In this document: piece by piece, positions 1 through 7,436 of the stretch
Position numbering within the stretch: the first letter of the stretch is position 1
Layout of the letters: every line of letters begins with the position of its first letter
Assembly (NCBI GenBank): GCA_001464735.1
Contig: LNDU01000047.1
Location: forward strand, 124,001 to 188,000
Length of the DNA stretch: 64,000 bases
Direction: 5' to 3'
Source: Nitrospira sp. Ga0074138
GTDB taxonomy: Bacteria; Nitrospirota; Nitrospiria; Nitrospirales; Nitrospiraceae
Program-made: the position numbers and the translations under genes
The notes under the pieces: generated by a model
Databases searched by the model: none
What the model was told of the DNA's origin: nothing
Seen by the model: the letters and a program-made list of their open reading frames with translations, nothing else

Positions 1-111
1 GATGACCTCCTTGACGTGCCCGCCTTCTCCCGCAAATACCGAACTCGCACCGCCACCTGCGAGCAACCCACACACTGCGACTGCAACCACGATCGCTTTC
101 ATTCTGCTCAT
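1..111 (-). CDS. Secreted small protein, N-terminal fragment
   Basis: The gene runs off the left edge, so only about 37 codons are visible. Translation starts at the ATG at 111, behind a GAGGAGGGG ribosome-binding site. A second in-frame ATG at 102 is further from that site. The product opens with a signal peptide (MSRMKAIVVAVAVCGLLAGG) and a likely cleavage after VFA, followed by GEGGHVKEVI. The mature part is exported to the periplasm or beyond. The start loosely recalls small periplasmic metal-binding (SmbP-like) proteins, but too little is present to assign it. It is the last gene seen of the minus-strand envelope cluster. Confidence 0.55.
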   Translation of the reverse strand, partial: MSRMKAIVVAVAVCGLLAGGGASSVFAGEGGHVKEVI

Positions 112-218
112 AACCCCTCCTCATGATTTATAGATTATCCTATCAGGGAAAACATCACGATCCGAAGGGCCTCTCACCCGCAATTTCAGGAAATGGATTG
201 TGCTGTGTCCCCGAAGGG

Positions 219-255
219 CCAGGGAGTCGGAAGGAGGCAACCACCGACTCCCTGG
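219..255. other. Perfect 12-bp hairpin
   Basis: Arms 219-230 and 244-255 are perfect inverted repeats (CCAGGGAGTCGG and its complement) around a 13-nt purine-rich loop. No U-tract follows on either strand, so it is not a textbook intrinsic terminator. It sits about 110 bp upstream of the minus-strand start at 111 and may be a leader structure. Confidence 0.5.
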
Positions 256-318
256 GCAGGCCTGGAAGAAGAGTGCGCAACTGCCAGACCCGTTTCCTTT
301 GATTCTCCACCGAGTGTC

Positions 319-354
319 GCGAGAACGAAGCTGGCGGACTTTTTCAGCATCCTG
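319..354. repeat. Partial copy of a dispersed intergenic repeat
   Basis: These 36 bases match 45060-45095 at 31 of 36 positions, in the same orientation. Shared blocks include GCGAGAACG and TTCAGCA. The second copy lies in another non-coding gap 45 kb away, so this is a dispersed intergenic sequence rather than gene homology. Confidence 0.5.
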
Positions 355-378
355 TTAGACATCTTCGACAGAAAGGAG

Positions 379-450
379 CCGGGGCGGAGGTAGACGGAGG
401 CAACACCTGCGCCCCGGATCGGTCCGAGCGAGGGGGCGGCTCGACCGGAC
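379..450 (-). repeat. Two-hairpin element, copy D
   Basis: Read on the minus strand, a first hairpin (450-422, arms of GTCCG..GAGC type with a bulge) is followed by a perfect 8-bp GC stem (arms 410-417 and 379-386, CCGGGGCG with its complement). The same order and shared blocks recur at 639-717, 1528-1606 and 7270-7342. In-frame stops break any common reading frame among the copies, so conservation is of structure or DNA rather than protein. The poly-U run after the second stem is weak in this copy. Confidence 0.5.
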
Positions 451-638
451 ATCGATAGCTCGATACTTCCCGAATGGACCAGATGACTCAATCATTTCTT
501 CCATCACAGATAAGGGCCGATGATCGAAAGGATCCCCACTATGCGGCTCACCAACACACGGCAATGAGATATGGTCACACCATATGTAGACCAGAGCGCC
601 AGTCGCTGGTTGGATCGCCGACACATTCGCCCGTTGAT

Positions 639-717
639 AAAAAGGGGCGGGGTAAAGGAGGAGGCAGTCAACCTTCACCCCGCGCTTGGTCCAAGCCGGA
701 GGGTCACCTGCTCGGAC
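639..717 (-). terminator. Two-hairpin element, copy A, with terminator-like second stem
   Basis: On the minus strand, hairpin 1 (717-689, arms GTCCGAGC and GCTTGGAC, one mismatch) precedes hairpin 2 (arms 683-672 and 658-647, 11 of 12 paired). Three C residues and five T residues (643-639) follow hairpin 2. That second stem plus T-run is a good Rho-independent terminator for transcripts reading leftward, such as the small CxWxC gene ending at 802. The preceding conserved hairpin could make the whole an attenuator or riboswitch-like unit, which is inference. Confidence 0.55.
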
Positions 718-801
718 AACACGCACATCTACATTGGGTATGGATACATGCGCTCAGGCTGAACAAGGACCAGCGGAATGGAACAAGACTGTTCGCTTGG
801 C

Positions 802-1149
802 TTATCCGAGCCTGACAAAGAGAAACGATGGAGGAGCGCGGGGGGCGACCGTGGAGGAATATGCCGAAAGAACAAGTCGACCGGGTGTTGAATCCACTGA
901 GCCAATAGTCAGCTCAGCGACAGTCAGTGGTGGGCTGATAGTTGTGAGCGTCTCTGCTGTGGCCTGGCAAGTCCAATTACAGGACGCACCGAAGGGTGAC
1001 GGCACTTGTTTCTCGTGATGGTGATGACCCTGAGGTTGGTCAAGATGCGCGAGGGTGCAGCCCGTCGTCATCCCGAGCAGCGTGGCATACACCAGGATCA
1101 CGAGCCCGGCAACACTCCAACACAATCGGGACATATTGGAACGAGTCAT
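802..1149 (-). CDS. Small His-rich CxWxC secreted protein, paralogue 1
   Basis: About 115 residues. The ATG at 1149 has GAGG four bases upstream and is preferred over an in-frame GTG at 1161. The protein has an N-terminal hydrophobic export or anchor segment (about residues 7-28, ending in GCT like a possible lipobox), a His cluster GHHHHEK, the motif CNWTC, and a C-terminus with PRAPPSFLF. This layout (signal, His patch, CxWxC, R-A/G-PP tail) is shared with the proteins ending at 4090, 9030, 10557 and 11709. The tail recalls DUF2946 proteins, which are often linked to copper, but the CxWxC differs from the usual DUF2946 cysteines. A metal-binding role is inferred. Confidence 0.6.
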   Translation of the reverse strand: MTRSNMSRLCWSVAGLVILVYATLLGMTTGCTLAHLDQPQGHHHHEKQVPSPFGASCNWTCQATAETLTTISPPLTVAELTIGSVDSTPGRLVLSAYSSTVAPRAPPSFLFVRLG

Positions 1150-1258
1150 ACACCTCACCACAGTGTCGTTCTTTTACCTCACTGATGACGAGCCGTCTAC
1201 CGACGTTTGCTCACGGTTGCTACAGCGAGACCAAAAAAGCATAGATCATTCGTGGATA

Positions 1259-1510
1259 CTAGGAGTGCTTTGAACTCTGCCATGCACCGGCCAAATCACT
1301 CTGATTGGCTTCAATCAACCTCATGATTGAATCACGAAAAATGCGCACGCTGCCCTTGCCGATCTTCGTTCCCCGCAATCGGCCTTCTTCTACCCATCGA
1401 TAGATCGTCCAGCGGCTGACTGAGAGCAGTTCCGCCGCCTCTCCAACTCGCAGTAACATCTTGTTCATGGTTCCTGTTGTCACGCTGTCTACATCACTTG
1501 TCATAAGCAT
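1259..1510 (-). CDS. Small helix-turn-helix protein, excisionase/AlpA-like
   Basis: An 83-residue DNA-binding protein. The ATG at 1510 follows AAAGGAGAT at good spacing. The upstream extension of the frame runs through the two-hairpin element and is discarded. The core (LRVGEAAELLSVSRWTIYRW, then a wing with GRLRGTKIGKGSVRIF) is the MerR-like HTH_17 fold used by excisionases and AlpA-type regulators. There is no effector domain. It sits between the TonB-dependent receptor and a small CxWxC protein, so it could regulate the locus. It could equally be a relic of an integrated element. No integrase is nearby. Confidence 0.75.
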   Translation of the reverse strand: MLMTSDVDSVTTGTMNKMLLRVGEAAELLSVSRWTIYRWVEEGRLRGTKIGKGSVRIFRDSIMRLIEANQSDLAGAWQSSKHS

Positions 1511-1527
1511 TGGGATCTCCTTTCCGT

Positions 1528-1606
1528 AAAAATGGCGGGCAGAGGCCAAGGAAGATGCACCTTCGCCCCGCACCGGGTCGAGCGTGGAAGTCACCACACT
1601 CGGCCC
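1528..1606 (-). terminator. Two-hairpin element, copy C
   Basis: The element lies between the receptor stop (1628) and the ribosome-binding site of the helix-turn-helix gene. On the minus strand, hairpin 1 spans 1606-1575 (GGGCCGAG opposite CTCGACCC, with an inner GTGG/CCAC stem). Hairpin 2 follows (GCGGGGCGAAGG, 1571-1560, opposite a GCCTCTGCCCGC-type arm). The run CATTTTTA comes next (T-run 1532-1528). It looks like a terminator that could cut off, or conditionally pass, transcription from the receptor gene into the regulator gene. Confidence 0.5.
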
Positions 1607-1627
1607 GATCACGAATCCCCCATCCGG

Positions 1628-3994
1628 CTAAAACAGTCCCAACGTCACACCGCCGTAGATCGCCCGTCCGTAGCCAGCGAAGAAGATCTGTTGACCTGCG
1701 GCAGCCGCATGCGTTTCACCGCCGATCACCTGTCCAGAGGCGGCATACTTCGTATCGGCCAGGTTATCAACCTCGATAAACACTTTCGCAAATCGGAACC
1801 ATGACGACTTTCCGACCTCGATGTTCTTGTACACATTGACGTTCCCGATCACGTAGGAGGGGAATCCAAAGGTATTACTGTTGTTCAAGAAATAGCTGTT
1901 GGAGTAATTGCCCTCCACCCACGCGCCCAACCCCAACGGCACATGATAGTATTCGAGCTTGCCGTTCAAGATGTCGGTCGGCACGTTGGGCACCTGTTTT
2001 CCGTCACGAACGAGGAACCCAGCTGCGGTCCGATCTGAAAAATTGATGTACTCTGAATCGATATGGGTATAGGCGCCGGACACTCGCAGACCTGACACCG
2101 GCCGCCAATCGGCGAAGACTTCGACCCCGCGGTACCTGGAAGAATCCGCATTCACCGACGCCGTGTTATTGCCCGTAATGACTTGCGTGATGATTTCGTC
2201 TTTATAAAAGGTGTAAAACGCAGCGACCTGGACCAGCAAGGTCGAATGCAGCCTCGCCTCCGTGCCGATCTCCAAATTGAGATTCTTCTGCGGCTTGAGG
2301 CTGAAGTTGGTGCCAGGTTGGCCCGTAATGGGATCTCGGAGGAGATTGCTAAATTGGGGGATGCCGTATCCGGTCGACGCCCTGATCCAATGGCGATAAT
2401 CCGGTGATGGTTTCCAGGTGATCGAGCCTTCCGGTGCCCAGTTGGAAAAGGTGCGATTCGCGCTCGAGCGTGAAGCCAACGCACCGGTCGCTGGATCGTA
2501 GTTCGTGGCATGCACGCTGAGGCGAGACTGTTCAAACCCGAGCCCGACCGCCAAGATCCAATTCGGGAGAAATTCGAGTTCCTCCCGGATACGACCACCA
2601 ATATTAAAAATCGTTCCTCGACTGTTCTGGATCAAGGTTCCTTTCGTTCCAAAACTGTCTGCCAGATTCTGGAAAGAATTACCCTTCTGCTCCATCTGAT
2701 TGACGAAGAACCCCACATAACTCTTCAATGGCATTGTTCCCAATCTTCCGTCATGTCGTAAATCGGCATAACTCTTGTAGTTGGGATTCGTGTTTTCGGT
2801 GATTTGCGAAAATGACTGTTGGATGTCTTTGACGTCATAGTCGGCCTCCACGGTCAACACGGTATTCGCATCGATCTGTCGCTCGTAGATCCCTCCGAGG
2901 ATCGTGCGGCGATCAACCCGGCTTTGATTGAGGAGGAGTGCGTTCGCACAGCCGCCGCTGAAGGTGCCGGGCGTACAAGTCGTCTGCGCACCGCCGGCTT
3001 GCCGCTCGTCGGCGAAGAACTGACTCTGCGTGAGTCGCGTCGGCACTTTCGTATTGAGCCAATTGTTGATGGCCTTGAAATAGAAATTCTGCCGGTCATC
3101 GAGTTTGTATCGGACATTAAAATTGATCGTCTGCGTATTGTAGTTGCTGTGTTGGATATAGCCGTCCTCTGCGACATGACTCCCGAACATCGAGATATCG
3201 AACCGCTCGGTTTCTTGACCGATGGCGACACCGTACTTCTGATATCCATAGGACCCGCCCGAAAAGAACGTTTCCAGTCCTCGAATGTCGCTCCCTCGTC
3301 TGGTTCGGAAGTGAACCATTCCACCCAAGGCATAGTTGTCATACAAGGACGAGGACGCCCCTCGAATGACTTCGACACTGCGCATGAACCACGGATCATG
3401 AATGTCGAGCCGCGAGAGGCCATCGGATTGAGTCTGGACGAACCCGTCTTCGTACACCTTGATATCTCGAATCGCGAAGGTTGTCTTGGCGCCCTGCCCG
3501 CGGATCATGATGCTGAAATCACGAGGACCATTGGCCTGCCGCAGCACGACGCCCGGAAGGGATTCCATGGATTCTTTCATGGTTCTGGTCGGTTGGGATT
3601 CGGTTTCGGAAGGAACTGTCGCCGACAGCGAGACCCCTTCCGGTCGCTTCTGAAACCGCTTGCTGACAATACTCATGTCGGACAGATCGAAATCCGGCTT
3701 GGCATCAGCTACAGCTTCCGTCGTCGCCTCCCCTGAACCAGACTCGGCTTTCTCCTTGATAATCGGCAGGCGTTCAGCCTCAGGCTTCTCGCTCTCTTTC
3801 TTCTGCTGCAGTTCCTCAAGTTCCTGCAGAATTGTCTTCAGCTGATCTCGCAGCTGTTTCTCTCTCGGCGTAGCAACCGGACCGGCAGGTGGAGCATCTT
3901 GAGCAAGCACAGCCGTGCCTCCGATTGCGACCAACGCTAATACTGCGACTGGAATCACAGACCACTTTCGACACGCTCGTACCTCGACAAACAT
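1628..3994 (-). CDS. TonB-dependent outer-membrane receptor
   Basis: 788 residues. A signal peptide (cleavage near VLAQ) is followed by a short coiled coil (about 43-75, rich in E, K, Q, L). A plug domain follows (about 130-240: SLPGVVLRQANGPRDFSIMI, then SVEVIRGASSSLYDNYALGG). The 22-strand-type barrel ends in a terminal Phe (VTLGLF), as expected for BamA-dependent insertion. It imports a scarce ligand across the outer membrane using TonB energy, and a TonB gene lies at 6299-7204. The extra coiled coil before the plug is unusual. The substrate cannot be read from sequence; neighbouring His/Cys-rich proteins favour a metal or metallophore. Confidence 0.88.
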   Translation of the reverse strand: MFVEVRACRKWSVIPVAVLALVAIGGTAVLAQDAPPAGPVATPREKQLRDQLKTILQELEELQQKKESEKPEAERLPIIKEKAESGSGEATTEAVADAKPDFDLSDMSIVSKRFQKRPEGVSLSATVPSETESQPTRTMKESMESLPGVVLRQANGPRDFSIMIRGQGAKTTFAIRDIKVYEDGFVQTQSDGLSRLDIHDPWFMRSVEVIRGASSSLYDNYALGGMVHFRTRRGSDIRGLETFFSGGSYGYQKYGVAIGQETERFDISMFGSHVAEDGYIQHSNYNTQTINFNVRYKLDDRQNFYFKAINNWLNTKVPTRLTQSQFFADERQAGGAQTTCTPGTFSGGCANALLLNQSRVDRRTILGGIYERQIDANTVLTVEADYDVKDIQQSFSQITENTNPNYKSYADLRHDGRLGTMPLKSYVGFFVNQMEQKGNSFQNLADSFGTKGTLIQNSRGTIFNIGGRIREELEFLPNWILAVGLGFEQSRLSVHATNYDPATGALASRSSANRTFSNWAPEGSITWKPSPDYRHWIRASTGYGIPQFSNLLRDPITGQPGTNFSLKPQKNLNLEIGTEARLHSTLLVQVAAFYTFYKDEIITQVITGNNTASVNADSSRYRGVEVFADWRPVSGLRVSGAYTHIDSEYINFSDRTAAGFLVRDGKQVPNVPTDILNGKLEYYHVPLGLGAWVEGNYSNSYFLNNSNTFGFPSYVIGNVNVYKNIEVGKSSWFRFAKVFIEVDNLADTKYAASGQVIGGETHAAAAGQQIFFAGYGRAIYGGVTLGLF

Positions 3995-4089
3995 AGTGAC
4001 TCACTCCCTCCATGTGGTTAAAATGGATCATCCGACACGGAATCTTCCTAGGATCCCCTGTCAATGACCGAATGAACAGTAATGTAGAG

Positions 4090-4407
4090 CTAGATTGTGA
4101 TCAGCGAGGGTGGCGCGCGGGAACGAGAGACTCTCGTCAGGAGACAGGCTGGTGGGACCGCACTCACCAGCCGCTGCATCGTGACCAAGAGCAGGCCGGC
4201 AAGGGCCGGCGCAGCAGCCTGAAGGCTGCTCATGGAGTTGACCTGACAAGCCCAGACACAGAATACAGAGTGCCCGGCATGCGACGAGTCGTGATGCGCA
4301 TGTGCGGGTTCCGTCGTCGGCATGAAGAGGCAGCCTGCTGTGCCCAGCGCAAGTGCCGAGTAGAGCAGGACCATCCCAACTGCAACGATGGCAAACCAGC
4401 GCTTCAT
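4090..4407 (-). CDS. Small His-rich CxWxC secreted protein, paralogue 2
   Basis: 105 residues. The ATG overlaps the stop of the upstream TlpA-like gene (ATGA, 4404-4407), so the two are translationally coupled. It has an N-terminal hydrophobic segment (MKRWFAIVAVGMVLLYSALA) and a His patch HAHHDSSHAGH. The motif CVWAC comes next, then a second hydrophobic stretch (about 65-78) and the tail SRAPPSLI. It is the same architecture as the family members ending at 802, 9030, 10557 and 11709. Coupling to a thioredoxin suggests the CxWxC cysteines are kept reduced or are metal ligands; this is inference. Confidence 0.68.
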   Translation of the reverse strand: MKRWFAIVAVGMVLLYSALALGTAGCLFMPTTEPAHAHHDSSHAGHSVFCVWACQVNSMSSLQAAAPALAGLLLVTMQRLVSAVPPACLLTRVSRSRAPPSLITI

Positions 4408-4970
4408 TTCATGCCTTCAAGAACATGCCGCACCAGGGCGACTGACTCGTCACCATCCCAGGCCCGAGGTCCGACGGCACGCCCGATAATACGGCCGTCT
4501 TGCGTAAGAAGCACAGTGGTCGGCAAGCCGCGGACCATGAAGGATCTCGAAACGTCTTCATTCTGATCGAACAGCACGGGCAGCCGGATGCCCAGATGAT
4601 CGAGAAATTGCTTGATCCCTTGTGGATGCATATCCGTGGTAATCGTCACGACCTGAAACTGCGTGGGATCGAACTGTGACTGAAGTCTGGCGAGCGAGGG
4701 CATTTCCTCTTTACAAGGCCCGCACCACGTCGCCCAAAAATTCAGGAGCACGACCTTCCCTGCCAACTCCTTTGATCGAACTGTTTCGCCTTCGATATTC
4801 TTCAGGTCGAACGCTGCGATCGGTGCACCAGCCGTGATTCGAGTGACACGCAACGCGGCAAAGGGATCGCTCGCTGCTGTGGCAGCATGTAACGGAGCGC
4901 CGGCGTCAAGAATCAGCAGACACCCGGTAAAAAATAGACCACTCAGCAAATTGCGTGCTTTACGGCCCAT
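4404..4970 (-). CDS. TlpA-like periplasmic thioredoxin
   Basis: 188 residues. An N-terminal signal segment (about 8-29) is followed by a TlpA/ResA-type thioredoxin fold. The active site is WCGPC in FWATWCGPCKEEMPS, and the cis-Pro motif is GLPTT. It reduces disulfides, typically of cysteine metal-binding sites or apocytochromes, in the periplasm. It overlaps the BNR-repeat gene upstream by 11 bp and the CxWxC gene downstream by 4 bp, so the three form one coupled unit. The likely clients are the cysteine-bearing products on either side (CVCC in the BNR protein, CVWAC in the small protein). Confidence 0.85.
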   Translation of the reverse strand: MGRKARNLLSGLFFTGCLLILDAGAPLHAATAASDPFAALRVTRITAGAPIAAFDLKNIEGETVRSKELAGKVVLLNFWATWCGPCKEEMPSLARLQSQFDPTQFQVVTITTDMHPQGIKQFLDHLGIRLPVLFDQNEDVSRSFMVRGLPTTVLLTQDGRIIGRAVGPRAWDGDESVALVRHVLEGMK

Positions 4971-6237
4971 GATCTCCAGCCTTTTCAGCCGTCACGTTGG
5001 CCACTGGAAACTGCATGGTTTGAAGAACCAGTCGATGGGCCGGCATGGCATGTTCCTTCCAACCCATCACCACCATTCCATGCTGATTGACCGCCACCGT
5101 CGGCGTCTGTCCATTTTTCTCATTCAGCTTGATCGGCGCGTTGAACGACTGACCTCGATCGAGAGAAAAGCTGGCCACGACCTCTCGGCGAACAGGTGAC
5201 TGTTCTTCCCAGACCACGGCAATCCGTCCTGCCGGATCGACCGCCATCTGCGGATGGTCAGGGAAGGTCCCCTTCGAACGGTTGAGCTGTTGCTTCGCTG
5301 AAAACGTCTTGCCCTGGTCGTCGGAATAGGCGAGGTAGATCGCGGGCGTCTCGTCGGCCCCCTCCGTGTACCACACCACATACAGCCGCCCTTGCCGATC
5401 GACCGCGAGTGACGCTGGACGATGGGGGCAGGCCGGATAGACCCACCGATCGTTGCCAACCACAACCGAAGAAGAAAATGTTTCACCGCCGTCAGTCGAT
5501 CGCGAAACAACGGTCTCGCGAATATTGCCCTCAAAAATCTTTCGCCAGGCTACGTACACCACTCCATCGGCAGATGTCGCAACTGCCGTCCTGCAGCAGA
5601 CGCAGGTCTCGTCGTCGATCTTGAGGTTCTTCGCGATCGTACGACCCTGATCTATCGATCTCGCCACGAATGTTCCTGGTTCCTTTTTCCCTTCGCGGCT
5701 GTCGATCCAGGCCATATGGACGGCGCCATCAGGAGCAACCTGAATCGAATCGAACGTGTGCTGAATGACTTGGCCGTCGTCATTCACGAGCACTGATGGT
5801 ACGAACGTCCGCCCTCCATCGATGGATCGGCTGAGCCGCAGTTCTCCCGCAAACGGCTTATCCGGCGTGATCTTTGGATGGGTCTGCGACCAGGTCACAA
5901 ACACTTCATTCCCGCGAATAACTACGGCCGGCGACTCTTGCCGATAATAGACATGTTCGGTTGGCTGGTTAACGGGGACGGGAGTTCCAAGGGGTCCACC
6001 AGCTTTTTCGGACCTTGCGAAGAGAATCGTGCGAGTTTCCTTATCTTCTTCCACCCAAGCAACTGAGACGAAACCCTGCTCATCAATCTGCACCGATGGG
6101 CCGACCACGCTCTTCACTTGGTGCACCGTCATAGTCTTGGGTCCCAGCCGGATGACTGGCTCGGACGTCTCGGCCCACGCCGGTATCACGAGAAGCAATG
6201 GCAGCATCACAAGAAGTGCGGCAGCGAAGCTCTTCAT
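4960..6237 (-). CDS. Secreted sialidase-fold BNR-repeat protein
   Basis: 425 residues with a clear signal peptide (to PAWA). At least five Asp-box/BNR repeats are visible: SIDGGRTF, SIDQGRTI, STDGGETF, SDDQGKTF and SLDRGQSF. They imply a six-bladed sialidase-type propeller. A CVCC motif (DDETCVCCRTAV) sits mid-protein and is unusual for sialidases. No glycosidase activity can be inferred, since Asp-boxes occur in many non-enzymatic propellers. It lies between tonB and the TlpA-like gene and overlaps the latter. I read it as a periplasmic or surface ligand-binding partner of the TonB receptor. An AAGGGG ribosome-binding site supports the start. Confidence 0.78.
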   Translation of the reverse strand: MKSFAAALLVMLPLLLVIPAWAETSEPVIRLGPKTMTVHQVKSVVGPSVQIDEQGFVSVAWVEEDKETRTILFARSEKAGGPLGTPVPVNQPTEHVYYRQESPAVVIRGNEVFVTWSQTHPKITPDKPFAGELRLSRSIDGGRTFVPSVLVNDDGQVIQHTFDSIQVAPDGAVHMAWIDSREGKKEPGTFVARSIDQGRTIAKNLKIDDETCVCCRTAVATSADGVVYVAWRKIFEGNIRETVVSRSTDGGETFSSSVVVGNDRWVYPACPHRPASLAVDRQGRLYVVWYTEGADETPAIYLAYSDDQGKTFSAKQQLNRSKGTFPDHPQMAVDPAGRIAVVWEEQSPVRREVVASFSLDRGQSFNAPIKLNEKNGQTPTVAVNQHGMVVMGWKEHAMPAHRLVLQTMQFPVANVTAEKAGDHGP

Positions 6238-6298
6238 CGGTACCCCTTCATGATCATGAATCTATTCGAGTCCTTGATGGCCTCAACTTCTCCCACTC

Positions 6299-7204
6299 TC
6301 AGTTGGCCAGGCTATAGACAATCGGGAGGCTCACGACGATTTGTGGTTTGCCGATGGCATGTTTCATGTGAAGTGGACAGGCAAGTTTCACCGCCTCCAT
6401 CGCCGCCATATCGAGCGCCGCATACCCTGAGCTCTTCAGGACGAACACATCGGCCAACTGTCCATCAGATTGGATGACGGCTTTCAAGATCACTTTCCCT
6501 TCCTGGCCGTTCATGCGGGCGGAGTTCGGATAGCGTTTCAGTTCCGCCACCCGCCGCCAGAGCGACTCGGCCAACCATTGATGATCCAGTTTCGCTTCAG
6601 CACTTGGTCCAACAGCCCTGGTCACCTGCACCGGAGCGGCATCCGCACGACTTTCCTGCGACGAAACTAGTGCTGGAGCCTCTTGAGTAACAGCAGTTTC
6701 GGAGGGCGATTGAGGAGCTGGTGCGACCGGCTCCTGTTGAACAGGATGGAACTCGACCGGCTCGGGTGAAGCAGCCACGGCAACCGGTTTAGACGTCGGC
6801 TGAACGATTTCGGCGATCGACCGCTCAACCGGTTCTTCACGTACCTGAGGACTCTCTACCTTTGGTTCAAGCGGCTTTACGGATTCGATCGCCGGTCGTG
6901 ACGGCTCGATCTTCCGCTCAATAGGCGTGACAGTCTGGGACAGCTCCGACACAGGTTTGATTTGAGATGAAGGCAGGACCTGAGCCGACGGTTGGTGATG
7001 GGCCACAACTGATTGGACCTGCTCTGATCTCGATTCCGGCTTTGCCGCCTCTACCAAAGCCACGTCCCACTGGAAGACCTCCTCAGGCAAGAGGGGTTTG
7101 ACCTGCGTGACAAACATCATCGCCAACCCAATCGCGAGGCCGTGTAAGGTCAGCGAGATGCCCCAAGCTGGGAAAAAGAACCGATTGTCATCGACCGATA
7201 TCAT
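6299..7204 (-). CDS. tonB: TonB energy-transducing protein
   Basis: 301 residues. A short cytoplasmic head and one transmembrane helix (about 13-33) are followed by a long Pro/Glu/Val-rich periplasmic linker (about 55-200). The C-terminal TonB domain (about 205-301) contains YPNSARMNGQEGKVILKAVI and ends SLPIVYSLAN. With ExbB/ExbD (not in this window) it would energise outer-membrane receptors. Its position 2.3 kb upstream of the receptor gene on the same strand suggests a dedicated pair. The 5' leader contains a copy of the two-hairpin element (7270-7342). Confidence 0.9.
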   Translation of the reverse strand: MISVDDNRFFFPAWGISLTLHGLAIGLAMMFVTQVKPLLPEEVFQWDVALVEAAKPESRSEQVQSVVAHHQPSAQVLPSSQIKPVSELSQTVTPIERKIEPSRPAIESVKPLEPKVESPQVREEPVERSIAEIVQPTSKPVAVAASPEPVEFHPVQQEPVAPAPQSPSETAVTQEAPALVSSQESRADAAPVQVTRAVGPSAEAKLDHQWLAESLWRRVAELKRYPNSARMNGQEGKVILKAVIQSDGQLADVFVLKSSGYAALDMAAMEAVKLACPLHMKHAIGKPQIVVSLPIVYSLAN

Positions 7205-7269
7205 CTCGTATGTCCTTCCGACGCTTCATAGGCCGCCACACAACTCTCAACTCACCGGAATCATGAGAA

Positions 7270-7342
7270 GTGGGGGGCGGAGGCCAAGGGAGGTGCGCCT
7301 CCGTCCCACGCTGGTCCGAGCCGGAGGGGAGCCTGCTCGGAC
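7270..7342 (-). repeat. Two-hairpin element, copy B
   Basis: On the minus strand, a perfect 8-bp hairpin (GTCCGAGC 7342-7335 and GCTCGGAC 7321-7314) is followed by a GC-rich stem (CGGAGGC 7303-7297 with GCCTCCG 7284-7278, flanked by GTGGG/CCCAC). It lies in the leader of tonB, about 70 bp before the start codon. No clean T-run follows. Shared blocks with the other three copies include the AGG..CCTCCGGCT loop of hairpin 1. Confidence 0.5.
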
Positions 7343-7380
7343 AAGATACTCTTCTCGCAATCAATCATCTACCCATCGAT

Positions 7381-7420
7381 GGGCAGTCCATCGGACACCG
7401 AGAGCTCCGATGGACTGCCC
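7381..7420 (-). terminator. Strong hairpin after the YVTN-lipoprotein gene
   Basis: Arms 7381-7395 and 7406-7420 are a perfect 15-bp inverted repeat around a 10-nt loop, starting 16 nt after the minus-strand stop at 7437. There is no T-tract on the minus side. It may act as a transcript-end stabiliser or Rho-linked terminator rather than a classical intrinsic terminator. Confidence 0.55.
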
Positions 7421-7436
7421 TAATCCGCTTTTGGGA

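Larger units (their letters stand above)
112..801. other. 690-bp gap without a convincing gene
   Basis: No reading frame here has an export signal, a good ribosome-binding site or a recognisable domain. The stretch holds two copies of the two-hairpin element (379-450 and 639-717), a perfect 12-bp hairpin (arms 219-230 and 244-255, 13-nt loop), a piece of a dispersed repeat (319-354) and a 17-bp palindrome at 569-585 (ATATGGT-CAC-ACCATAT). It lies between the small CxWxC gene and the secreted-protein gene at the left edge, both on the minus strand. Confidence 0.6.

Noticed and set aside
186..491. 101-codon minus-strand frame
   Set aside because: It is made of a hairpin, a dispersed repeat and a two-hairpin element; no protein features.
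639..717. Cobalamin riboswitch on the plus strand (AGCCGGAGGGTCACCTGC resembles a B12 box)
   Set aside because: All genes here are on the minus strand, the upstream riboswitch core is missing, and the other copies do not keep the box.
2819..3736. 305-codon plus-strand frame
   Set aside because: Lies wholly opposite the TonB receptor gene; no signal or domain; an antisense shadow.
4960..6237. A true sialidase
   Set aside because: Asp-box repeats alone do not show glycosidase activity; no Arg triad or catalytic Tyr/Glu could be placed.
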